A stretch of DNA of 6,323 nucleotides, from NCBI GenBank assembly GCA_018056825.1, contig JAGPEW010000045.1, positions 1-6,323 of the forward strand, given 5' to 3'. Below are positions 1-5,137 of the stretch, one piece after another. The translations under genes and the position numbers were made by a program. The notes under the pieces were generated by a model, which saw only the letters and a program-made list of their open reading frames with translations, did no database searches and was not told the DNA's origin. Source of the DNA: Candidatus Sordicultor aquaticus (GTDB taxonomy: Bacteria; Atribacterota; Atribacteria; Atribacterales; Caldatribacteriaceae). Each line of letters begins with the position of its first letter. Position 1 is the first letter of the stretch.

Positions 1-476
1 AAATAGGAAAGCACGACCGAAAAAGATTAATTAGAGCTTTGGAAATATTCTATAAGACTGGTCGTCTTCCTTCTCTGTTTTCTCCTTCCTCTTCTTTTTC
101 ACCTCTTTTGATTGGTATTCGCTGGGATAGAGACAAACTAAAAGAGAGAATTCGTCGTCGAGTGGAGGAAATGTTTAAAAAAGGAATAGTGGAGGAAGTA
201 GAGGAGCTTTTTTCTCGGGGGTATGCAGAAGATATTCCAGCTCTCGATAACTTTACTTATCGCCCGATAGCGAGACTCCTCCGAGGAGAAATTTCTACGC
301 GAGAGGCTCAAGAAGAAATAGTACGGGGCACCTTTCGATTTTTAAAAACCCAAATTAACTGGTTTAAAAAAGCTCCAGTAGTCTGGATAGAAGGGGAGGG
401 AAAGCCTCTTTATTCTTTGGTAGAAGAAGCTTATGAAATTATAGAAAGAAATTTAGTGGAGGAGGATACAAAATGA
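1..476 (+). CDS. miaA: tRNA dimethylallyltransferase MiaA, C-terminal part (5' end outside window)
   Basis: MiaA transfers the dimethylallyl group to N6 of adenosine 37 in tRNAs that read UNN codons; it acts in the cytoplasm. The reading frame is open from base 3, so the ATG-like TTG at 39 is internal. The first visible residues, KHDRKRLIRALEIF, match the conserved MiaA segment D-x-x-R-x-x-R-A-L-E. Next come the region resembling R-x-x-L-x-x-R-I-x-x-R-V-x-x-M (bases about 126-175), the GIVEEVEEL segment, and the C-terminal helix ending in INWF near base 365. About 158 residues are present, roughly half of the usual 300 or so. Two normally conserved motifs are altered: the GYKE-like site reads FTYRP, and the TRxxAKRQxTWF motif reads TFRFLKTQINWF. 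The stop TGA overlaps the next start as ATGA, which implies translational coupling. The family call is firm; whether the altered motifs affect activity is unknown. Confidence 0.95.
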   Translation, partial: IGKHDRKRLIRALEIFYKTGRLPSLFSPSSSFSPLLIGIRWDRDKLKERIRRRVEEMFKKGIVEEVEELFSRGYAEDIPALDNFTYRPIARLLRGEISTREAQEEIVRGTFRFLKTQINWFKKAPVVWIEGEGKPLYSLVEEAYEIIERNLVEEDTK

Positions 477-772
477 GTGAAGAAAAAACTACAAAACCCA
501 GTAGCACCAAAGATTTGGGAGTTTATTTTTTAGGTCTTCTTTCAGCAAAAGCTTGGCAATATTTGGGATTGTTAGTTCACCCTGAAACCGGAGAAATATT
601 AGTGGATTTAGAAGAAGCCCGTAAATCTATTGACCTCTATTCTATTGTTTTGGGAGCAATTAAAGAAGATCTGGGAAAAAATGAGGAGCGGGAACTAGAA
701 GCTCAACTTTCTCAAATGCAACTTAATTTTGTGGAAAAAGCTAAGGAAGCACCCAAAAAGGAAGAGCGATAA
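473..772 (+). CDS. DUF1844 family protein
   Basis: A 99-residue soluble protein of unknown function. It matches the DUF1844 pattern: an N-terminal helix LGVYFLGLLSAKAWQYLGLL (residues 15-34), then HPETGE (36-41), DLEEARKSID (45-54) with IVLGAIKEDL after it, and a charged helix with QMQLNFVEKAKE at the end. Family members are short, helical and often end in a charged tail, as here (KEAPKKEER). The ATG is well supported: GGAGGAGG lies at 458-465, and the start overlaps the miaA stop by four bases, so the two are probably co-translated. There is no signal peptide or membrane span. The gene ends about 85 bases before a strong terminator. The family call is confident; no biochemical role can be given from the sequence. 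Confidence 0.88.
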   Translation: MSEEKTTKPSSTKDLGVYFLGLLSAKAWQYLGLLVHPETGEILVDLEEARKSIDLYSIVLGAIKEDLGKNEERELEAQLSQMQLNFVEKAKEAPKKEER

Positions 773-808
773 ACCCCCTCAAGCAAAACCTCCCTCAGCG
801 GGAAAACT

Positions 809-833
809 TTATAAGGGGAGCTTTGCCTTATAA
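809..833. repeat. small inverted repeat (8-bp arms) after the DUF1844 gene
   Basis: TTATAAGG at 809-816 and CCTTATAA at 826-833 are exact inverted repeats around a 9-base loop. No T-run follows, so this is not a standard intrinsic terminator. It could be a 3' mRNA stabilising hairpin or part of a compound terminator with the longer stem at 856-895. An alternative pairing of CAAA and CTCCC (784-794) with GGGAG and TTTG (816-825) would compete with it. Function unknown. Confidence 0.45.
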
Positions 834-855
834 TCTGGTCAATATATGGCTATAA

Positions 856-895
856 ATAAAGAAAACTACCTCGGTGAAGAGGTAGTTTTCTTTAT
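856..895. terminator. bidirectional intrinsic terminator between convergent operons
   Basis: A perfect 17-bp stem (arms 856-872 and 879-895) surrounds the six-base loop GGTGAA. The left arm is A-rich (ATAAAGAAAA) and the right arm T-rich (TTTTCTTTAT), so either strand yields a GC-containing hairpin core followed by a U-rich tract. It lies exactly between the + operon ending at 772 and the - operon ending at 892. The stop codon of the minus-strand membrane protein gene (892-894) lies inside the stem, so translation of that gene runs into the terminator hairpin. Confidence 0.85.
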
Positions 896-1320
896 AGTCT
901 AAATCTGGCAGGTATGAGTCGGTAAACTATTAAAGCTATAGCTCCACCTCCTAGAGCAGTAAAAAGTTGAGGAGTCTGCATCGCTTTTGCTACTGGTGGA
1001 GGTAATTGCACTATCCAGGTTACTGCCTGGGATAACAGCAAATATTTTAGAAAGGAGCCTAAAATGACTCCTATTATTTCCCTTACTAAATTTCCTCTTT
1101 TTCCTGCTATCAGGCTGAAGACTATTACTAGTATAGCATTGCCGGCCATAATGAAGGGAATCATTGGCCCTAGGGGAGGAGCAAGGATTCCCCGAATAAA
1201 AGCTATTCCCGGAGTAAATAGTCCAATTATTACCCCGCTCCACATTCCGTTTAAAAGAGCAGCCAGAAGAAGAAAAGCATTTACTAAGGGGCCAGTAAAA
1301 AACTGAGGCAGCCCCAACAT
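892..1320 (-). CDS. ECF transporter S component-like small integral membrane protein (true N-terminus probably further upstream)
   Basis: The 142 residues from the first standard start codon (ATG 1318-1320) are very hydrophobic and form about four to five membrane segments. Seen directly: LPQFFTGPLVNA near the start, Gly/Pro-rich turns (GLFTPGIAFIRGILAPP; GPMIPFIMAGNA), and a C-terminal PQLFTALGGGAIA. This pattern recalls small S-component-like proteins of energy-coupling factor (vitamin or metal) importers in anaerobes. No ATPase or T component is encoded nearby, so a stand-alone role or use of a shared ECF module is inferred. There is no ribosome binding site before the ATG at 1320. In the same frame, 26 more codons upstream encode RWLARTAILFALTLVIQ, a plausible first membrane helix. 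The real protein is therefore probably about 168 residues, starting near 1398. It is the last gene of the operon. The family call is moderate and the substrate unknown. Confidence 0.65.
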   Translation of the reverse strand: MLGLPQFFTGPLVNAFLLLAALLNGMWSGVIIGLFTPGIAFIRGILAPPLGPMIPFIMAGNAILVIVFSLIAGKRGNLVREIIGVILGSFLKYLLLSQAVTWIVQLPPPVAKAMQTPQLFTALGGGAIALIVYRLIPARFRL

Positions 1321-1398
1321 CTGAATAACCAGAGTAAGAGCAAAAAGGATAGCAGTTCTAGCTAACCACCTGAGGCCATGATGAGAAGTTTCTTCCGT
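1321..1398 (-). other. probable N-terminal coding extension of the S component-like gene lacking a standard start codon
   Basis: The minus-strand frame stays open from the TGA stop of the protease gene (1402-1404) straight into the membrane protein gene. It reads TEETSHHGLRWLARTAIL and then FALTLVIQ before the ATG at 1320. The second half looks like a genuine membrane helix joined to the LPQFFTG motif. No ATG, GTG or TTG occurs in frame. A perfect AAGGAGG (1407-1413) sits 8 bases before the in-frame ACG at 1396-1398, the ideal distance for a start. The ATG at 1403-1405 overlaps the protease stop, but it is in another frame that closes after 15 codons and is only one base from the Shine-Dalgarno sequence. 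Confidence 0.6.
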
Positions 1399-1401
1399 AA
1401 C

Positions 1402-3876
1402 TCATTCCTCCTTATTTTCTTTGGTGTTTTCCTCTTTTTTTTCTCCTTCTTTTTCTTCGAAACGCTTTAAGAGTTCTATGGTTTTAGAAAGTTTTTCATC
1501 CACTAAGTAATTTAGCGTTCCTTCTTCAAAAGTTCCATCAGCTTTTTTCTCTCCCGCAGGAAGACCAGTTAGTATTTCCATAGCCTGGTCTACGGTAGAA
1601 ACGACATAAATGTGAAATTTTCCTTCTCGCACTGCTTCTACCACTTCTTCTTCTAACATAAGATTTTGAATATTGCTTTGGGGAATGATTACTCCCTGTT
1701 CCCCGGTTAGACCCTTTCCTTTAGCAGTGCGGAAAAATCCTTCAATTTTTTGGTTTACTCCTCCAATAGCTTGTACTTCTCCTTTTTGGTTAATGGAGCC
1801 AGTAACGGCGATGTCTTGACGAATAGGCGCTTCTGCCAGACTGGAGAGCACCGCACAAGTTTCAGCTAAGGAGGCGCTATCTCCTTCTACTCCTTCATAA
1901 GACTGCTCGAAACAGATACTGGCTGCTACGGAGAGCGGTTTATTTTGGGCATACCTATAACCTAAGTATCCCCCCAGAATGAGGACTCCCTTATCGTGAA
2001 TGCGGCCACTTAAGCGTGACTCTCGCTCGATGTTTACTACTCCCTGTTTTCCAAGATAAGTGCGAGCAGTGATACGAGAAGGACGACCAAAGCTATAATC
2101 TCCGAGGTCATAAACTGCTAATCCATTGATTTGTCCTACTACGCTTCCTTGGGTATCAATCAATAATACATCTTCTAAAATAGCTTCTTGTAGATGGTCA
2201 GCCATAAGACTCAGTCTTTTTTTCCTCTCTTGTATGGCTTTCTGGACATGTTGGTCATAAACTCGGTCTTTTCCTTCTTCTCGCGCCCAGAAATCTGCTT
2301 CTACTAAGATATCTTTTACAAAACCAAATTGAGAGCTGAGTTTCTTCTGGTGAGAAACCGCCCGTGCTCCATATTCCAGAACTTTCGCCACCCCGGTGCG
2401 GTCAAAAGGCAAGAGTCCTTCTTCTTTACAACAGTTATTAACAAAACAGGCAAAGGAATGCAAAACTTCCTCTTCTCTTTGGACCTGATAATCAAAGTCT
2501 GCTTTTATTTTAAATAAGTCTCGAAAGTTCTCATCGACAAGAGTTAAAAGGCGGTAGTAGTATTCGTCACCAATGATAATAACTTTAGCATTGAAAGGCA
2601 AAGGGTCGGGACGTAATCCTTGGGGGACAATAAGGCCAAATTGTTCAAAGGGGTCTTCTAACCTTATTTCTTGATTTTTCAAGGTTCTCTTTAGCCCCTC
2701 CCAAGAACCAGGATTGCTAATTAAATCTCGGAAATACATTATTATGTAACCACCATTGGCTTGATGAAGAGAGCCAGATTTCAACATAGTATGGTCACTG
2801 AAGTAAGCTCCCATAAAAGCTCGACGTTCAATCTTCCCAAAAAGATTGGTCCAATTAGGATGAGTTTCCAAGATTACGGGAGGGTCTTCTAAGGAGGAAT
2901 TATCCACGAAGACATTTATTTTAAAGGGTAAGAAAGGGTCTTGCATCCTCTGGTAAGGAAGAAGTTGAGGAAGTTGCTGAGGAGTTTCTGAAGCATCGCG
3001 AAAGATGTACAGATAGGAAAGAGTGAAGTTCCGCAATGACTCCAAAAACTTAAGCACCTCAGGATAAGAATTGTATTTGTCCACTGGTTCCTTGAACAGA
3101 GGGTTAATGGCAAATTCTGCTACTCTCCGATCGAGTTCTGCTATTTTGTTTTTTAAATCTATTTCCAATTGATGAATTTTATCAAAAGCATCGCTAATTT
3201 GAGCTAAGAGTTCTTGTCTTTTATTTTCTATAAGCTCCTTTTCTTCGTCAGTTAGGGCTAAATATTGCTCTTGAGTCATAGGTTTTCCTCCTACTAAGGG
3301 AACCAATATAGGACCCATAGAAGTCATGCGGAAGGCAAACCCTTCTTCTAAAGCTTTTTTTTCTAGTTCTTGGATTATTTGCCGGTTTTTTCTTTGCTGT
3401 TCATCGATCAGAATTTGTTTCTGATTTTTATACTCATCTCCAGCAAAAGTTTTGGGTATGGCGTCTCGGAGGTTTTTTAATAATTCATCCAATAAATGGG
3501 AAAGAACTTTTCCTTCTCCTCGGGGAAGTTTTAACACTTGAGGGCGGTCAGGATTATCAAAGTTAAAAATATAACACCAGTCATTTATCTCGGGAAGAGA
3601 ACCTTTCTCTTTCTTTTCCTTCACCAATCTCTCAATACACTTTTTGACTGCACTGGCTCTTCCAGTTCCTGTGGGGCCAACTACGAAGAGGTTATATCCC
3701 GGTTTTTCCATACGCAAACCAAACTCGATGGAACTCAGGGCTCTTTCTTGACCCAGGAAACCTTCCAGTTCTTCTAATTCATCGGTACACTCAAAAGAAA
3801 AAGCATCCGGGGAACAAACCCATCGCAACTGTTCCGGGCTTAAGCGATATTTAGAAAGGTCAATATTACTCTCCAT
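1402..3876 (-). CDS. Lon-type protease with AAA_32-like ATPase region (LonB-like family)
   Basis: An 824-residue cytoplasmic protease of the Lon-related group that carries an AAA_32-type ATPase region instead of the classical Lon N-domain. Order: short N-terminal segment with LGQERALSSIEFGL (41-54); Walker A GPTGTGRAS (67-75), with Arg where Lys is usual; a long helical, probably coiled-coil insertion (about 150-255); the second half of the AAA region with NLFGKIERR, SGSLHQANGGYII (367-379) and VIIIGDEYYY (432-441); an AAA lid (about 485-550); and the Lon proteolytic domain (about 565-770). The catalytic dyad is visible: Ser667 in EGDSAS and Lys710 in VNQK, 43 residues apart as in other Lon proteases. 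The last 20 or so residues are a Lys/Glu-rich tail. AAGGAGA lies just before the ATG, fixing the start. There is no membrane span, unlike archaeal LonB. It lies 41 bases after the 82-aa gene and touches the next gene. The protease call is firm; its substrates are unknown. Confidence 0.93.
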   Translation of the reverse strand: MESNIDLSKYRLSPEQLRWVCSPDAFSFECTDELEELEGFLGQERALSSIEFGLRMEKPGYNLFVVGPTGTGRASAVKKCIERLVKEKKEKGSLPEINDWCYIFNFDNPDRPQVLKLPRGEGKVLSHLLDELLKNLRDAIPKTFAGDEYKNQKQILIDEQQRKNRQIIQELEKKALEEGFAFRMTSMGPILVPLVGGKPMTQEQYLALTDEEKELIENKRQELLAQISDAFDKIHQLEIDLKNKIAELDRRVAEFAINPLFKEPVDKYNSYPEVLKFLESLRNFTLSYLYIFRDASETPQQLPQLLPYQRMQDPFLPFKINVFVDNSSLEDPPVILETHPNWTNLFGKIERRAFMGAYFSDHTMLKSGSLHQANGGYIIMYFRDLISNPGSWEGLKRTLKNQEIRLEDPFEQFGLIVPQGLRPDPLPFNAKVIIIGDEYYYRLLTLVDENFRDLFKIKADFDYQVQREEEVLHSFACFVNNCCKEEGLLPFDRTGVAKVLEYGARAVSHQKKLSSQFGFVKDILVEADFWAREEGKDRVYDQHVQKAIQERKKRLSLMADHLQEAILEDVLLIDTQGSVVGQINGLAVYDLGDYSFGRPSRITARTYLGKQGVVNIERESRLSGRIHDKGVLILGGYLGYRYAQNKPLSVAASICFEQSYEGVEGDSASLAETCAVLSSLAEAPIRQDIAVTGSINQKGEVQAIGGVNQKIEGFFRTAKGKGLTGEQGVIIPQSNIQNLMLEEEVVEAVREGKFHIYVVSTVDQAMEILTGLPAGEKKADGTFEEGTLNYLVDEKLSKTIELLKRFEEKEGEKKEENTKENKEE

Positions 3877-3917
3877 AGGTTCTCCTTTCGTTTTCCCGTA
3901 AAAGAAAAAATTCCATG

Positions 3918-4166
3918 CTACAATTCTTCATAAATAGCTTTAACTCCTTCTATTTTTTCTAACTCTTCTTTAAGTTTTTTGAATTCTTCTAATTTGCCAG
4001 AGAGCTCTAGAACTATGATACCTTCATCTTCTCCTTCACATTCAGAACTAAATTCGTGGAGTCCCAAACGAACCTTGATGTTACATCCATAACGACTGAG
4101 CAATTCTTGCACTTTCAGAGCATTTTGTTCTCTTTTTCCCACTTTAATGAGAAGTAAATCAGCCAT
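3918..4166 (-). CDS. small ferredoxin-fold protein, TM1266-like (putative hydrogenase system regulator family)
   Basis: 82 residues with a predicted beta-alpha-beta-beta-alpha-beta order, as in ACT or NikR C-terminal ferredoxin-like folds. Strand LLLIKVG is followed by helix QNALKVQELLSRYG, strand NIKVRLGLHE, an acidic loop ECEGEDEG, strand IIVLELSG, helix EEFKKLKEELEKIEG and strand VKAIYEE. The spacing of helix 1, 'I-x-x-R-x-G', and the final 'L-x-x-I-x-G-V' resembles the TM1266 family, members of which are named iron-only hydrogenase system regulators. Unlike typical members it carries an extra acidic loop with one Cys (SSECEGEDEG). There is no DNA-binding ribbon-helix-helix, so a ligand-sensing or partner role is more likely than direct repression. 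AAGGAGG (4175-4181) sits 8 bases before the ATG. It is the first gene of the operon with the Lon-type protease. The fold is likely; the family name is tentative. Confidence 0.6.
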   Translation of the reverse strand: MADLLLIKVGKREQNALKVQELLSRYGCNIKVRLGLHEFSSECEGEDEGIIVLELSGKLEEFKKLKEELEKIEGVKAIYEEL

Positions 4167-4432
4167 ACCCTCATCCTCCTTGGGAATCTAATTTTTATTA
4201 TTATAAAGTATTTTTTACTTCTTTGCATCTAAAGGGAAATTTTTTGAAATATAATTGTTAGCTGCAAGGTTGTATCGCCATATCTCGCTGTTTCTTTCGA
4301 TATTAAGATGCTTTCCCCCTCAGTGAGTTTATGTTTTTAGTCTCTTTTCTTTAATCTCACATCGTAGGCTATATTACCTTTAAGTGTTTTAAGGCTCATT
4401 GAAAATAGCTTGCCAACCCATCATCTCCGTAG
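4167..4432. other. 266-base intergenic spacer without a recognisable gene
   Basis: This is the only long non-coding stretch in the window, lying between mscL and the protease operon, both on the minus strand. The part next to the operon (4183-4260) is very AT-rich and holds the -10 box at 4200-4205. The remainder has a more mixed composition. It contains only weak inverted repeats, such as GTGAG (4323-4327) with CTCAC (4356-4360) and CCTTTAA/TTTAAGG around 4378-4394. I see no tRNA, no match to known riboswitch cores, and no clear T-run terminator for mscL. On the + strand TATAAT occurs at 4250-4255, so a small RNA transcribed from there cannot be excluded. Confidence 0.5.
4200..4205 (-). promoter_or_regulatory. 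possible -10 box for the protease operon
   Basis: On the minus strand a consensus TATAAT lies about 34 bases before the ATG of the 82-aa gene, in an AT-rich stretch, leaving room for a short leader with the Shine-Dalgarno at 4175-4181. No good -35 hexamer is seen at 16-18 bases, so the call rests on the -10 box and its position after a 266-base spacer. Confidence 0.45.
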
Positions 4433-4882
4433 TTACAGCTGAGAAGTACAATTAGGGCAACGAATGGCTTGGATAGGAATGTTGGTATGACAATAAGGAC
4501 ATTCTTTGGTAGTAGGAGAAGGAGCTTCTTCTTTGCGTTGGAACTGGTTAATTGTTCTCACCACCAAAAATAAGGTGAAGGCAATTATCAAAAAGGAAAC
4601 CAGATGGCTGACGAATAACCCATAGTTAATAGTTACTGCTCCGGCATCTTTAGCACTGGTAAGGGTTAAATAAGGTCCGGGGGGATTACCTGATTTTAGC
4701 ACCACAAAAAGATTGGAAAAATCTATTTCTCCTAAAAGTAGTCCTATGGGTGGCATAATTAAATCAGAAACTAAAGACTGAACCAACACTCCAAAAGCGC
4801 TACCTACAGCAATACCTACTGCTAAGTCAATAATATTTCCCCGACTGGCAAATTCTTTAAACTCTTTCATTATTTTAGACAT
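4433..4882 (-). CDS. mscL: large-conductance mechanosensitive channel MscL with C-terminal zinc ribbon
   Basis: MscL is a homopentameric inner-membrane channel that opens under membrane tension to release solutes during osmotic downshock. The 149-residue protein starts MSKIMKEFKEFASRGNIIDL, the family's amphipathic N-terminal helix. TM1 is AVGIAVGSAFGVLVQSLVSD plus the LIMPPIGLL segment (about 20-50), followed by a periplasmic loop (about 52-84) and TM2 (about 88-110). After the usual cytoplasmic end come about 25 residues with two Cys pairs, CPYC (128-131) and CPNC (142-145), forming a zinc ribbon. The start at ATG 4880-4882 is chosen because AAAAGGAGG (4891-4899) lies 8 bases before it and the family homology begins there. 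An upstream GTG at 4970-4972 would add 30 unrelated residues. A TATAAT just upstream suggests its own promoter. The call is firm. Confidence 0.96.
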   Translation of the reverse strand: MSKIMKEFKEFASRGNIIDLAVGIAVGSAFGVLVQSLVSDLIMPPIGLLLGEIDFSNLFVVLKSGNPPGPYLTLTSAKDAGAVTINYGLFVSHLVSFLIIAFTLFLVVRTINQFQRKEEAPSPTTKECPYCHTNIPIQAIRCPNCTSQL

Positions 4883-4906
4883 AGAACCATCCTCCTTTTT
4901 CTTTTT

Positions 4907-4912
4907 ATTATA
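4907..4912 (-). promoter_or_regulatory. -10 box probably driving mscL
   Basis: A consensus TATAAT on the minus strand lies 24 bases before the mscL ATG, just ahead of its Shine-Dalgarno sequence. No strong -35 is seen at 17 bases; the upstream bases are AT-rich. If used, the leader would be about 15-20 bases. This would let mscL be expressed apart from nfeD-floA. Confidence 0.45.
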
Positions 4913-4972
4913 CAACTTGGGATATAAAAAGATATATTGGAGCAAAAAATCAAGCATTAAGGGGAACGCCAC

Positions 4973-5137
4973 TTATTTTTTGTTCGCCTGAAAATAATAT
5001 AAATTCATTTTCTGCAAATAAGGATGGAGGCGAAAAGATAAAGGCAGAGAGAGAAGCTCGTGCATCATATACCAGTTGGCTGGGTCTTCCGCTTCTTTTA
5101 TTTTTACTTTTTCACTTGCTGGTTCAGATTTTTTCAT
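4973..5137 (-). CDS. small unrecognised protein overlapping the end of floA
   Basis: A 54-residue ORF whose ATG (5135-5137) lies inside the last codons of floA, overlapping it by 14 bases. It has a charged N-terminal half (MKKSEPASEKVKIKEAED) followed by DPANWYMMHELLSLPLSF, which looks like an amphipathic helix, and an aromatic tail. There is no signal peptide or full membrane span. I do not recognise the family. In favour of a real gene: the overlap with floA suggests translational coupling, and it fills the gap before the mscL promoter region. AAAGGAG (5150-5156) lies 12 bases upstream, further than ideal. A TTG at 5162-5164 could give 63 residues. Against: it is short, and the overlap with a coding region makes a chance ORF possible. 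Confidence 0.42.
   Translation of the reverse strand: MKKSEPASEKVKIKEAEDPANWYMMHELLSLPLSFRLHPYLQKMNLYYFQANKK

Noticed and set aside
39..41. TTG at 39 as a start for the first gene
   Set aside because: The upstream codons in frame encode conserved MiaA residues (KHDRKRLIRA), so the gene enters from outside the window.
899..1306. Alternative reading frames on both strands inside the membrane protein gene
   Set aside because: They give Ser/Asn-rich or Ile/Pro-rich translations with no family resemblance, as expected of shadows of a hydrophobic gene.
2329..3777. Short open frames overlapping the Lon-type protease gene
   Set aside because: They have no ribosome binding sites and no domain signal, and they lie inside an intact 824-residue conserved protein.
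4262..4432. Riboswitch, SRP RNA, RNase P RNA or tmRNA in the spacer
   Set aside because: No characteristic core sequences of these RNAs were recognised on either strand.
4883..4972. N-terminal extension of MscL from a GTG at 4970-4972
   Set aside because: The extra 30 residues do not resemble MscL and span a TATAAT box and the Shine-Dalgarno sequence that correctly precedes the ATG at 4880-4882.
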